From Leucogyrophana mollusca (taxonomy: Eukaryota; Basidiomycota; Agaricomycetes; Boletales): a DNA stretch of 64,000 nt. The DNA lies in assembly GCA_021014945.1 (NCBI GenBank), contig MU266454.1, positions 1 to 64,000 on the forward strand, read 5' to 3'. A program made the translations under genes and the position numbers. Shown here in pieces: positions 43,260 through 54,889 of this stretch. Position 1 is the stretch's first letter; the number at the start of each line of letters is the position of its first letter. The notes under the pieces were generated by a model, which had not been told where the DNA came from, did no database searches, and saw only the letters and a program-made list of their open reading frames with translations.

Positions 43260-45900
43260 GATGGCTGTTTAGAAAAAAAAGATATCGCAAATGTCGCGAA
43301 AATCAGAAACAAGCGCGCACAAAAGGTAAAGCAAGCGGAGTTTCGGGCTGTGCCGATCCGCGTTTTCTTTACTTGCTGGATTTGGCGGCTGCGAGGCCTT
43401 CACCATGAATGCTTGAGGCGAAAACTGGGCAGGCATGTTGTGCGAGGACAGGCCATCAAAGGTCATTGTTCTGGCTGCTCTTGCGGTGAGGGATAACGCT
43501 ATGACGGCAATGTTACTCACCATTTGCACGGGATAAAATAGATGCATCTGATATACCTCAGTCCAGCCTCGTTGGCTACTTGATCTAGTTATCAGCCCAG
43601 CTTTTGATCATCTCATTGCTGAACATGGCAGCGCGATCCCATGGAACTGGGCGTAGACACGTATTATCGTTGCAAGCCAGACGTGTGCGATGCATATCGT
43701 AGTTGACAGCCAACATGTCCCCGTACGTCTTCAGATCAAACGCGTTAATTTCCACAGTTATTGGACCGAAATTTGCTTTTACGAGCCAGAGGGGTTGCTG
43801 CTTTCTGGTTCTGTGGCGTAACAGTGTCATCTGGAGAGATTCGTTTCATCTCAAACATGTTTTCGCCGACTCAGGGCATATAGGTGGTTACTCCACATCG
43901 AGTCAACTGACGTCCTATCAAAGGCCCGCGCCTTCGAGAAAAATAGGCTTCTCGTTCTAGAAAATTCTCCTGGCTTGCTCATGGTATCGCTCTAGCAGAC
44001 ACTGCGATCGCCTGATGCTATGACCACACGTTACTTCGCTGTAGGTGCTCGCCCGGTTCGCCACAGCTCTCATCGGACCGGTCTCCCTCAGCCCTCGTTC
44101 ATAAAGCCCTTCCTGTCATAAATGCAGGAACTCCTGCCGTACACATCGCGGCATGCAGCTATCATCCTTTCCACTTCCATCCATTAAACTAACTAACATT
44201 GTGTAGCGCTCCTAAAGTGCGCGTATCTCTGTTTGCATCACGCTTCGTCGACCTTGTAACAATACGATCTTCTTGCGAAAGCGCTAATCAGTTACCGGAC
44301 GTGGTAGGAGACTCGCGTAGTCGACACCGGTGCAACCCCTATCTTTCCCCGCACCATCGGCTGCCCCTTGCCAATGCCATAGATACCAATCGGCTTGACG
44401 TCGAATATTGATCCGCTGTCCTGTCACGTCGACCCACGTCCCGACTAGCGCTTCCCTCCCCTTGATAACTTATTCTCATGTCGGCGCTGGCTGTTCGTGA
44501 AGGCACAGGGGTGTATGATGTGAGAATTACGGTGGATTTTCTGAGCCCATTTGAGGCGGTACACCTCACGTCTGTTTACGCACGACAAGTTCGGCCCCTG
44601 CGAATGTACCCGCGTGCGTGTCTTCTCCCGCCGGTGGTGAAAGACGATCTCGGTGGTGTGCTAAGGATGTTGTGATCCTATCCGCGTTGCCACGCCTCGC
44701 AATTTTTTCATCAGGTCTCAAGTATCTATTGGCCATGATGCACCATTTCGGACGTTTCGGGTGTATTTTTTCGACCGTCGTGCGCGATTGCTACCCACCT
44801 TTCGGTGAGCTGTCGCTGGATTCCCTCGGTGTAACTGGACGCCTATTCATGATTCCATGATCCCCGCCCGACATTATCGCACAACTCCAGTAGGACGGTT
44901 GTTACCACATGCGCGCTCGGACGACAAGGGCTAGAACACGCGGTGGCCGCACAAGTCACACAACCCATTACCTCCACGAATCATGACACTTGCTGAGCAC
45001 ACAAACAAGATCGTCACCACCTCGCACATCGGCCCGCCCACACAAAAATAACATAGGTACAGGAGCGGCAGCGTGCGTGATGCTTCTTACCCCAACACCC
45101 CTCAAACTTCGTCCGACCTCAGCGTGAGTGCTCATCGCGGCTTCCCCGTTTCTTCTCGTCGTCTCTAATTTGGAAATGCATGGAGCTGGGAGAATGAAGT
45201 TGGGAATCCGATTCGTGTTGCCAACCAATCCGAATGGTCACAATCCATGTCTGATATGAAGGTCAATTATTGGATTGGTCATCGGCGACGGTAATTATAG
45301 ACGAAACTCCGTTGACAGGAACAAATGTGGGGTGGGGTGTGTTGGGGCGGCCTCGTGCATCCTTCTACGGCATTGGTCGCAGAGGCTGTATGATTAGGAT
45401 GCATGGTGGATCACCAAACTTATGTTCACACTTGTCACTTGATGATAGATCCATACTTTGACAGCTTCTGGCGCGCATTGGCACCCTCGGACGAAGATTC
45501 TGGTGGAGGGAGGAAACGTTTGATATCGCTGAAACATTACGAGGGACAGGTATGAATATGGTACTATGAGAATGAACTGCAAAACGAAGGGTGAAACATG
45601 CTCATGAAAGTTTTGAGACGCGATTGTCAATGTGCGGAATAGTATGGGAATGCCTAGCGTTCGCGAAGAAGTCAAGAAGAGTATACCACGTCATAAATCT
45701 TTTCTTGATCACGTAGATCAAGAAAGACAATGAGTCGAAGGAATAAGGTAACGAGGATATCGCGGACTGAACGTGATCTGAGCGTAAACGACAGAAGGAT
45801 AGATGATGAGACCAAGACAACGGATGCACTTCCTAGGCTGTCTTCGGGTCCATATACAAGAAATACTCCACCGCACGTCCATTCGCGTCAGATGAGACCC
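43260..45900. other. Intergenic, about 2.6 kb, no gene recognised
   Basis: Starts with the NAP1 promoter and ends at the 3' side of the transporter. Only short ORFs on both strands and no recognised domain, RNA or transposon feature. Confidence 0.45.
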
Positions 45901-47025
45901 TTACTCGACCTTTGCCTGGGGGATGCCACCGAGAGGGAGGCCGAACCAGCTCTCACCCGCGACCAAGAGCTCGCTCAGGCCGCAGTAGTAGGCAATGAGA
46001 GCAGTCAGAATGCCGAATCCTCCACCAGCCCTGTTAACAGCCACACTGCCGTTCCACGCTCCAATCGCGAGCAGGAGGAAAGTGATCGCAAGGAAGAACA
46101 GGAGGGCGATGAAGCCGACATTGCGGCGAAGAGCAGCAATTCTATTCGGAGCTTTAAACACCAAATAGAACAATCCACGCAGAAAGTTCACTTACAGGAG
46201 CAAGGATGTCACAACAAACCAGGTAATCAAGTAGATACCAAGTGCTTGGTTGAGCTCATCTGCGTCCGTGCCATATGCAGCGACGATGCCGGACCCCGGA
46301 ATCAGAATGGTAGCATACGACATCCAGAATGCACCATATGAGGTGAAGGCTGAGATGGAGCGTGTCAGCATGCTTCGATACATTCAGAAGAAGCTGGCCA
46401 AGGTGGAAGGCGGCGCTGGCAGCCGTCATCAACGAGCGGGGTGCCAAAAATAGGTACGGCGAAGGATATTCCATTCTGGTCGCAATACTTCTGACAGAAT
46501 GACAGAGAAGAATGACAGAGCGCATAAGCGAGCGCGGAAGCAATCAACATCAGATGACTTCATCACAGTGATGGTATCACTGGGTGTGGGGTACATGTCT
46601 CTTGACAAAGCCCCGACGGCCTAGGAGAAATGCTTTGCGGAATGCGGGAGATGACTCACCAGTTGCCCCAAAGATGTTTCCGCGAGGGAACTCCCACATG
46701 CCCGCAAGAAGTTGAGCGAGACCACCACAGAAAACGGCCATGCCGACAACGACGTTGGGTACGGCGATGCCCCTGGCGTTGACATTGTAGAGAGAAAGGA
46801 TGAAAGTGGTCGACGCGAAAGAGAATAGCCCACTAGAAGATCGTTGATCAGTGAATCAGCGCGGTTGGCGAGCTCGTCATCGTCGACTTACAGGGCACCG
46901 GGGTTGGCTATTTTGGATGGGCGTGGGGCAAAGTACCCTTGAGCATCGTAGTTGTTGACGAATTGGCGGGCAGGGGCGGCGGTGTCGCTGACTTGGGAGG
47001 TTTGACCTTTCTCAGCGTCGGACAT
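45901..47025 (-). CDS. GPR1/FUN34/YaaH-family transporter
   Basis: Plasma-membrane protein of the acetate/ammonium-related GPR1/FUN34/YaaH (AceTr) family. Start MSDAEKGQTSQVSDTAAPAR at 47025, with a hydrophilic N-terminus to RPSKIANPGAL. The family motif N-P-[AG]-x-L-G-L reads NPGALGL across the first intron. Exon 2 has FASTTFILSLYNVNARGIAV and MAVFCGGLAQLLAGMWEFPR, then GNIFGAT. Exon 3 has AFTSYGAFWMSYATILIPGS and LNQALGIYLITWFVVTSLLL. The last exon has VGFIALLFFLAITFLLLAIG, ILTALIAYYCGLSELLV and GLPLGGIPQAKVE, ending at TAA 45901-45903. About six transmembrane segments are present, as expected. Introns are short. Confidence 0.92.
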
Positions 47026-48500
47026 CTTGTTGATTGGAGATGATGAGTGGATGAGCTCAAGGGGGAACACAAGACAAGAGGATCGAGAGTTGAACTATTT
47101 ATCCAGCGGCCGATTTGCCGTACCGAATGAAGAAACCGGAGAAACATCTTGGCAACTATCCCAAATATAGTATATTTGTATGGTGAAAATGAATATTGAT
47201 TAGGTTTTTAGGCCAAATGCCGTTTATTTGGCTTTAGTCCCTTTGTCACGAGGCGTTTGCAAATGAGACCACACGGTGGTCTGTTCTTTGTGGGGGTCTG
47301 TCTGTCTGTATCTGCCTGCCTTCCCCGCCCGACCGCTTCAGCGACACTTGCCCGGACAGTAAACATGAAGGGCGGGACGCTGAAATTTACTCTCGGAGGC
47401 TTAAGTGTTCAAGAAGCTCATGCTTGTTCGGGGACGGATTTTGCACGCTCTTCTCGCTTGAGAAGATCAATTGACATAGAAACGCAATAGAAAGGTATCT
47501 CTACTTCCGAACAATTTCGGATCCGTCCGTTTGACTCGGATTGTCAACATGAAACAGGTTGAAGTTGAAGTCATGTCATCTCTCAGGCAGGTCACTATCC
47601 TACTAAGTTACAATCCTAGTGAAAGCGAAGGCTCACGTTAGGCCCTCTTAGGGCGGGAAACCAAGTATATTCGTGGCTGGGAGGTCTCCCAGCGAACTCA
47701 CCTCATGTATGCCATAGCGCCCAAGTTTACGTCGTGTGCAAGTTCGGGCGCGACTTGTCCGCCTCAATGATATTTGCCATACGGCAGATCGATCCAATTT
47801 ACCACCTTGTGGATAAATGTACGCGACTTTTCCGGCGAGACCTTCCAGAATCCAGAGGCAGTAGATCTCGAGCCACAAATGGGACCGTGCCCGTGCGCTG
47901 GTTGCAAATGGGTCCCCCTTTCCCCTCGAAAATGCAAGGTCGAAGTCGTTTAGACCGACCCATCGCTCGACCCGATACATCCCGTAGTACATCAGGCTGC
48001 CAGTACTGGTCCCCTGATGTCTCGGCGGCGGGCGCCTCCTTTCCAAAGGTTGCGTTGACACCGCGGATGGTGTCAGGGGGAAAAGACAACTTTCACAAGA
48101 ACATCTGTGCTCACAAAGGGCACAATCTCACTCACGGAGGGTAGCTCGCTGATCGGTGATAGCTTTCGGGGATCGAGGGCGCAGACCCAACAAACAACAT
48201 CATCCTGAATGCTGCCGTGGCATGGAGCTCTCGTACTTGTAACAGAAGAGCAGCTCGGAAATATGATCCACCAAATGCTACCTAGGGTGAAAAGAAAGCA
48301 AGACAGTAACTTCGAACCAGAGATTCCAGGAAGCGGAGCTGAAACAGCTCACGCAAGATCTCCGCCATCCGTAATGCCTAAGCATGGGATCGAGACTTCG
48401 AAAGAGAGAAGGGATTGTGGCTTGGGCTCAACTTTTTTTCGCGCCTCCGAAGTGGTGGGAGCGATAGTATCCCGGGTCATACTCTTGATTTCTCACCCAA
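47026..48500. other. Intergenic, possible scrap of a DUF6697-like frame
   Basis: About 1.5 kb. Two overlapping minus-strand frames around 47.8-48.06 kb read GDQYWQPDVL and LMYYGMYRVERWVGLND, reminiscent of the Y-x-G-x-Y motif of small agaricomycete DUF6697-type proteins. They have no ATG and lie in different frames, so at most this is a relic. Confidence 0.3.
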
Positions 48501-48509
48501 GTATATGAT

Positions 48510-50460
48510 ATGAAGGCGCACTGCCAATGGTGAGTATTGCTGACTCCACTCTTCGGCACCACTTGATCCTCGGTAGCTCAGGTTCGATGTTGAGTATCCA
48601 TGTAGGTGACCGTCTAACTGTGCCACGAAGTGTGCATTCCAGCCTTCATCGTCTTCATCCCCATCCGAGTCATCCTGCCACCTGACCAACATTCAAGTTA
48701 TTCATCCGGTCGTCATATAGTCGCACACGCCTTCTCACCTGTCCTCATACCCCCGCAGGGGAATATCTTGCGGATGGTCAGAAGTCGTTGCACGAGGAAT
48801 GCAGCAACCCGAGTCAAGTCCCTCACAGGACTCTCAGCCACTTCGAGGATCCGTAATTTTGCAGGAGTACGAGTGCCACAGGAACTATGCCTATGTAGCT
48901 CAACCGATATGTCGGGGACAGAGGCAGCATCGACGTAAATGCACAGCCGCCACAGTCTGGGGCAGCGATCGGCGAGATCTGCTAGAGTGGAGAGCGTAAC
49001 GTGCCTTGAGCAGAACACACGTCTAATCTCCAAGCTCGGCCAGGCTTGTGGGATCACCGCGATATCAGCGGCGGTCACTGCCCTCACATGATCTTGCCAG
49101 TGCAGAGCTTTCATAGCGGCAAGAGGGGCATAAAGACGGACGTGCCTGACAGGAAATTTGGCTCCTTGGGCTTGACTACTTCGAGCACATTCACCGAGGG
49201 TGACTGTAGGTGAGTAAACGTATTAAAGTGGCGACCGAGGCAGTTATAAACTTCTGGAAGGGTTATGTGGGTGAATGTCACAAATACATCAAAGTAGATT
49301 TCTTCCATCCGCGTATAACGTACACTGGCGATGAAGGCGGGATGAGTCGATGTGCACGCGTATAAAGAAACAGACGGCGCAGCGTGGGGAGATATCCCCC
49401 CTGTCATCCCCTGAGCATGATATCCTCCGGCATGGTCTCATCGCTGATGGTGATCTCCAATTCCACCAATCTACTTCAAGTGCCCACTGCACAGACGGCG
49501 TTCAGTGAGGGAAACAATCCATAGTTCTGCCCAGATTTGAAGCTCCTGGGGTGTGCGAGACCAGGATGTACGCTAACGAGAAGCGGATCGTTGCTCGTTT
49601 CTTCGATGGCGAGTTTCTTAAGTTGGCGACATTGTGATATCGCCAAGTATCGAATACAGGATTTTGCCATCAAATTCTGCTTCAAACTTGAGCGTACGTA
49701 GCATCGGATTGAGCATTGTCGACAGGCACGAGCGAAATACACTCAGATCGCATTTTGAGCTGAGAATCCACGAGGGAGTGTAGATATCAAAGCTGCACAG
49801 TTTGGGCGGAAGGCGATGCGCTGGACATAATCCGCGCAGAGTGCATAGAGTGGAGTGATGGACACTCCTCCAACCTGGCAAAATGGAGTAAGATCGACCC
49901 GCGAACAGTTGGCTGACGCTCGGGCGTAAGTGGAAAACATCTCCCAATCAGATGGTAGTAAGGGCCTGGTCAAAAACTGGATCATAACCTTATATTCAAG
50001 GGGGAGTGCCTGCAGATTAGAGGTCTCCAGGATGGCGCAATCAAGGAGATGGGCTAACCATGAACTCTAGATCCTCATTCCCTGCATCTGACTTATCTCC
50101 TCTAATCTCCAAAGCGTCTTCGGGGAACGTTCTCACTAATGGCACGAGAGAGTTTTGCGCGCGCCAGAGGATGTACAATGCGGGATCCCACAGGTACGCG
50201 CGAGCGAGGCCATGACTGGTTGTCCCGTGTCATATGCTCTGCGTCTGTGCTTGATGTACACATTGTCCAAGATAGAGAAGATGATGGTTGAGGCCTATGA
50301 GCTGCATATCAAAAGGCGGGTGTTAAAAGCCGATGCGTTGGTGCGATCTGCGGCGGAGGAGGCGATAGTTTTAGAAGGAACGACTAAGGAACGATTAAAT
50401 AATGTCACATGTTCTTCCTTCTATACGGTCTGCCTACTGGAGACTGGCGCTCAATTCTAA
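48510..50460 (-). pseudogene. F-box/LRR-type gene, probably degraded
   Basis: On the minus strand the pieces match the usual architecture of agaricomycete F-box/LRR proteins. They are IIFSILDNVYIK (F-box start, near 50270), YDTGQPVMASLARTC, then in another frame DPALYILWRAQNSLVPLVRT and FPEDALEIRGDKSDAGNEDL, an intron, and MIQFLTRPLLPSDWEMFSTY. Later come LRTLKFEAEFDGKILYSILG, LVELEITISDETMPEDIMLR, LPEVYNCLGRHFNTFTHLQS, VRAVTAADIAVIPQAWPSL, TLSTLADLADRCPRLWRL and the tail QDDSDGDEDDEGWNAHFVAQ. The switch of frame inside the F-box near 50195, without a usable intron, suggests a small deletion. No convincing start ATG is visible. Coordinates are approximate, and some frame changes may be introns I could not place. 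Confidence 0.6.
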
Positions 50461-50908
50461 CAGCTTCAGCGACTGAGGGCAGATAGCAAAGACATTTGGC
50501 GTTGTGGAAGAGATACATACATACATTAGTGTGAACTGCATTTACCCGGAGCATGGCATCTGCGCAGATGTGACTCACAAGGGACGCGATCCCGCTATGC
50601 GGACGATAAATCGTCACCGGATACACATCTGGGACCCCGAGATTGTGAGATGATCAGACCAGAGCATAAGCAGCCCAGATATTGGGATTCCCGATTGATG
50701 CTGAGAGCTTGCTGATGAGTGAAAGCCTTCAGAAAACGAGAATTTAAGTAATGAAAGTGTGCGACTTCTCCCCAGCTGACGTGCAGCCTGTCGCAGCTCA
50801 AGTCAATATCCAAACTCCGCACCTACCAACCCATCAAGATTCGGCATACTATCCACATTCAAATGTTACTGTTTCCACAGCCTGGTCAGTTTGTTCGTGG
50901 AGGCAGGG
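50461..50908. other. Intergenic spacer
   Basis: No supported gene. Contains the 5' side of the degraded F-box gene and the 3' side of the next minus-strand gene. Confidence 0.4.
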
Positions 50909-51623
50909 CTAGTTAAGGACTACGTGGTCATCGGGCGATGTGGTGGACCGACCTACAATGTGCGTCTTTGATCTGACCTGAAACGATGAAGCCTTGAATA
51001 CAACACCTTCCCTAAAGTTATTCAGAATGGTAATGGGTGTGCCCTCTAAGTCGGTGTGTTGGACTTCCGACTCTAGCTTCGAACTGGAACATTTGTTAGT
51101 GAGTGTCGAGTGAGCCCAGGATCCAACCATCACGATTGACCACGAGCTGACATCGCCGGATGTCGGAGTCGAGCTGAATTTCCAGCTGCGACCGCCCGAG
51201 ACGGCGCCAACATACGCTACCCAACCCTGCCGCAGATACCGACGCGTAGCCATGATGATGGAACTGCATCCCTTACTCTGACGCTGGGGTGTGTCGAGAT
51301 GTTTGCGTCCCACCTCATAAATAAGGGGCCCGTCTTCCGAGTGTGCGTGCTTACCTGTCTGGGCGTGCCAGTGTCGCAACCCATGTCGTATCCCAGATTG
51401 CGGTTTCACTGTTAAGTCAATAGAGGCATTACACGCGATTGTTTTCGGATCCTGCGGAGTCCACTGGGTAAGCTTTTTCATTGTCTTCGTTCCACTCATC
51501 CACCGAAGTCAAAGCGTCAGACCATCGCTCGAGCCACAAATGTGGATTAAACATGCCGGTAAAATCCCTCTTTGTCTGTTGGAGCTGGTATATATGCACC
51601 CACCTACCACCCTTCGAGTCCAT
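50909..51623 (-). CDS. Small protein of unknown function
   Basis: Two overlapping minus-strand frames occur. The first starts at ATG 51623 with MDSKGGRWVHIYQLQQTKRD and LWLERWSDALTSVDEWNEDN and ends near 51429. The second starts at ATG 51499 (MSGTKTMKKLTQWTPQDP) and runs uninterrupted for 196 residues to 50909, with GLRHWHAQTG, AYVGAVSGGRSWKFSS and GVVFKASSFQVRSK. The longer frame could stand alone, or the two could be joined by a short intron between 51430 and 51500. No domain is recognised. The gene is divergent from the plus-strand gene at 51656, with only tens of bases between the starts. Annotation is tentative. Confidence 0.4.
51589..51594 (+). promoter_or_regulatory. TATA box of the gene at 51656
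   Basis: TATATA, in the context ggtatatatgc, lies about 65 bases before the ATG at 51656. Confidence 0.55.
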
Positions 51624-51655
51624 CCAACATCCTCACACCCAACGCACACCCCACA

Positions 51656-52218
51656 ATGGCATCCTCTGCTCCTAGCAATAGTGTGTTAGCTATCGCGAGC
51701 ACGGCATTTCTTCCACCAGTCGGCTCTGTTGCCTGCCAGCCATTGTCAAGCGATCAACCATGGCCTTACCGCTTCCAGGTGAGTTTAAGCATCTGACAAC
51801 GGTATTGATAGCCAATAGATTCATTGTACGTGTTGCAGACAGGCGATGTTGCCTGGGCTAAAGGAGGGAATGGTAAATGGAGGCGTGCCACACTACTGGA
51901 TGACGGGTCAGTGGACAATTACGATGTATGTTTCTTCTCCCCATCGACGGATTCATGAGGATATCTCGAGCTGATCTCGAGCTGTTCCAGGGTTGCATCG
52001 TCCCGGTGTTCTCTGCTCGATGGAGGAACGATGGTCTTTCGATCCGAGGCACATTTTCACCCCTTGCGGGCGACATCAAGCCTGATACCGAGGTTATCCG
52101 GAGACTCCTTCGGGATGAGGAAGTCGTTATCCAAGGGGAAGAAGACCAAATATATCTTCGCACGAGTGACATCGATTCTTGGGGTGACGAGACCACCCAG
52201 CGTCTCTCCAAGCTTTGA
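51656..52218 (+). CDS. Small conserved-looking protein, SH3/Tudor-like
   Basis: Three exons: from ATG 51656 to the gtgagt donor near 51779, then TGDVAWAKGGNGKWRRATLL and DDGSVDNYD to a gtatgt donor, then GCIVPVFSARWRNDGLSIRG and FSPLAGDIKPDTEVIRRLLR to the TGA at 52218. The product is about 145 residues. The second and third exons alternate short strands with a D-V-x-W-A-x-G-x-x-G-x-W-x-x-A opening, as in SH3-, Tudor- or PWWP-like barrels that start with a V-W-A-K element. The phrase DIKPDTEVIRRLL looks like a conserved tail. I do not know the function. Clean splicing across both introns with no stop supports a real gene. Confidence 0.65.
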
Positions 52219-52756
52219 GTTCGCGAAACACATCTTTGTGGCGATAGTGATTGATATGAGTATGCATGCTCGCTCTTTTGTCTTTCGCATTTGTATACCG
52301 CCGCTCATCTTACCTCCATGTATCACGTTAGCATGTACCTCGCTGCGTCCTTATACCTCACATTATGTTTAGTACTATGGTTGTACGTGTCCTGGCCCAG
52401 AATCCTAAAATCATTACAAAATTATGAACTATTCCAATATTTTCGGTGGACCTCTGCCCGGAACACCAAACTACGAGAGTTTAAAATCGAGACATCATGG
52501 GCTGCAGCTGGACACAACTCTGGCCCATCAACACCTCTCGGAAAATCCGCCATGCTTGACGGTCCACAATGCACCTTTGGGTCCAAGACCACCCGAGTGA
52601 TTCCCGTGCACCATATGTGTTACAAATTGACTATCTGTACATCTAAGTAATCTCAGCTTTTCTTCACATCAAACCAGATGGAAATTCCGGACTCGGAAAT
52701 TGGAAAGTACATTTCATCAAAGTAGTACACTCGCTGAATGCGCCCCACGCACCCCC
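52219..52756. other. Intergenic, no gene recognised
   Basis: Convergent spacer between genes at 51656 (+) and 53293 (-), with no supported feature. Confidence 0.5.
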
Positions 52757-53293
52757 CTAAGAATACCGCCATCTAGGGCGCTGAGGCGCCCCACGATACC
52801 ACTGGTGTCCCCATGCATTGGTGATCGCGTCATTCCCGAGCATCCGACCGCGCCGCGATATGCTCGCTTCCAAAGTCGCGACATTCAGTGCAGCTCTATT
52901 CAACAAATTCTGCGAGTGCGCCTCGGTGAGGACGTCTAAGACCCATTGAATATCAGGGGGATTCCCGCCACTCCGAGTCGCTGGAACACCGGTCTTGAAT
53001 GCGATCCCCGACAAAGCTTCGCGTTTACGGAGGCTCATCTGAGATATTAAGATCTTTCTGCATGTCATGGTCGATATCCCCCCGCTGCGAGTGATAGCCC
53101 CCCAGTAATATACACCATCCAGTTCCAGCATGCGGTGGTACTGAGTGTCATGGAGAGAACCAACATTCCATGCGATTGCCCAGTGGATTGGGGGGCCAGG
53201 GTAAATGTAGAGCTTAACATCGAGGCGACGGTCGGGGTCCGGGCATTCGTGGTGAAGATCTACAGGCGGCTGGGGGATTATTCCTGAGCTCAT
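52757..53293 (-). CDS. Hypothetical single-exon protein, 178 aa
   Basis: ATG at 53293 (MSSGIIPQPPVDLHHECPD), open to 52757. Residues 25-60 read VKLYIYPGPPIHWAIAWNVG and SLHDTQYHRMLELDGVYYWG. The middle has GISTMTCRKILIS, and the second half PPDIQWVLDVLTEAHSQNLL and NRAALNVATLEASI, ending HQWYRGAPQRPRWRYS. The pattern of an H-W-A-x-x-W strand, a D-G-x-Y-Y strand and a later Q-W-V-L-D-V-L helix looks like an alpha+beta hydrolase or transferase scaffold common in uncharacterised agaricomycete proteins. No catalytic residues can be assigned. A TATA box stands about 160 bases upstream. Confidence 0.6.
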   Translation of the reverse strand: MSSGIIPQPPVDLHHECPDPDRRLDVKLYIYPGPPIHWAIAWNVGSLHDTQYHRMLELDGVYYWGAITRSGGISTMTCRKILISQMSLRKREALSGIAFKTGVPATRSGGNPPDIQWVLDVLTEAHSQNLLNRAALNVATLEASISRRGRMLGNDAITNAWGHQWYRGAPQRPRWRYS

Positions 53294-53454
53294 GGTAAGG
53301 TGTGAGGTTACTAGTAGGGGGGTGGATTGTCCTGCTGCTTGTATCAGGAGGTGGATTGAAGGGCATCTGTGAGGTGAGCGAGCCTACCTTAGGCTGTGTG
53401 GCGAGGAAATTAAAATGAAGGAGAGTGAAAGGAGCTGCACGCTCCCATGTGGCG

Positions 53455-53461
53455 TTTTATA
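53455..53461 (-). promoter_or_regulatory. TATA box upstream of the 178-aa gene
   Basis: TATAAAA on the minus strand (context ccctataaaacg) lies about 160 bases before the ATG at 53293. The distance implies a leader of about 130 bases. Confidence 0.5.
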
Positions 53462-54159
53462 GGGCAGAGCGGGCGCTAGAAATGCGTGGAGGCGCATGGA
53501 GAACACGATTTCCTCGGGTCCAGGAATGGCGCTTGACTCCTTATCCAAAGCTTTGGGATGGCATGCATGCACAAAGCCCGCCGCTGAGCCTGATTCAGAC
53601 AGCTGTAGCTCGGGCGGCTAGCCCGGATGACACGGATGTCGTGCCACAGCGGCGCAACCCCGCAGCAATCAATCTTGGCTTTCGGAGACGCTCGGACATC
53701 GACATGTGTAGTTCGAGCCGGAATGACCAGCGGCTCCCGTTACACAGGGGTGGGTTCTTGGCTGCATCTGAAATGATGTATATTCACTGCGTGTAAGGAC
53801 GTGGGTGGCTAACGAAGTCCACGGTCAGAATGATGACGCTACAGTGACTGTGGCAAGTTCCTGTGAGCCGCGACCAATGAAGTAGCTCACCGTGGTCTGG
53901 GCCAATTGATGAGGCAGGATCTTGGTCCCGCCCAACTCACCCATGAGCTCAAACTAGGAGAGCGAGTTCAAATTAAGGCCTGCGGTTTGTGACTGCCGAC
54001 ACTGTCGAGTACTGTACATGTACGACATACTCGCGAGTTGAAGTTGCCTGTGGCAAAAACACATGGTTTCCACGTGACCGCGGCCCCAACGTACAATCAA
54101 TCAACTTGCAGGTACCCCGGCGGCGTTCTATCTGTTCTCCCCGCCAGGACTGCCCTGCG

Positions 54160-54167
54160 TATATAAA
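54160..54167 (+). promoter_or_regulatory. TATA-like element
   Basis: TATATAAA on the plus strand. The nearest plus-strand ORF of any length begins at 54331. Confidence 0.35.
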
Positions 54168-54330
54168 CCCATCCCCATAAGTCGGAGGACGTATTGTCGC
54201 GGACGGATGCAAGCCTGGAGAGGTGTCCGGGTGTCCAGCACAGTAATGCATCCGCACTCGCGGGGCGCAGCGACAGTCCATTCGTCAAAGGGAGTGGAAA
54301 TGTGTCCAAAACCGAGACAATGGCGATAGG

Positions 54331-54672
54331 ATGGGTCAGGTGAACATATTTACACTTGTTCCCGCAGTGCGCACGGAATTTGAGGTGCTCGGGCATACGT
54401 ATCTCGTCATGGAACACATCGACGACGACCGTTACAACTCTGTCATGATTTCAACATTCGAGGAGGATTGTGTTCGAACCATGCGTCATGCAACTCCACA
54501 CGTACTCACCCGAACTTCAGCAGCTGTGTGCGCCGATTATCACCATGAAGCGATGGCTCGCAGGGCCTTTTCCCTGCAAAGTATGTATCGAACTCAATCC
54601 CTCGAGCGAATTTCGAACGTTGATGGAGTGCTGCGGCCGGCTTGGCGGTCCTGGGCCGGCTGTTACTGCTAG
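54331..54672 (+). CDS. Candidate ORF, 113 aa, no known family
   Basis: ATG at 54331 (MGQVNIFTLVPAVRTEFEVL), open to 54672, with GHTYLVMEHIDDDRYNSVMI. An overlapping frame from 54470 holds LHTYSPELQQLCAPIITMKR, which looks more protein-like, so a frameshift or intron between them is possible. A TATA element stands 165 bases upstream. Evidence is weak and the ORF may be a relic or chance frame. Confidence 0.25.
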   Translation: MGQVNIFTLVPAVRTEFEVLGHTYLVMEHIDDDRYNSVMISTFEEDCVRTMRHATPHVLTRTSAAVCADYHHEAMARRAFSLQSMYRTQSLERISNVDGVLRPAWRSWAGCYC

Positions 54673-54889
54673 CTTTCTCGTCTTTTAAGCACCAAAATGT
54701 CTCTGGGCTCGCCTACTCATATACTGACTCCCCCTAGCCCCAGATACACATACATAAGATCGTCGACCGCTCACTCATTGACGGAGGCAACTCACTTAGC
54801 TGTTGTACGAGGCACGATCCGATGACTGACAGTTAGCTGAATGTTCGCACATAGCCATCCACGACCTGTGTCCGTCATGTGTACAACGT

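Larger units (their letters stand above)
53462..54889. other. Intergenic, about 1.4 kb, with one candidate ORF
   Basis: No recognised family. Contains a TATA element at 54160 and the weak ORF at 54331 listed separately. Confidence 0.4.

Noticed and set aside
47648..48089. Minus-strand gene with a DUF6697-like motif
   Set aside because: No ATG, two frames, and similarity limited to a few residues. Kept only as a note on the intergenic region.
53840..53990. Possible tRNA-like T-arm (gagttcaaatt)
   Set aside because: No matching acceptor, D-arm or anticodon stem could be folded by eye.
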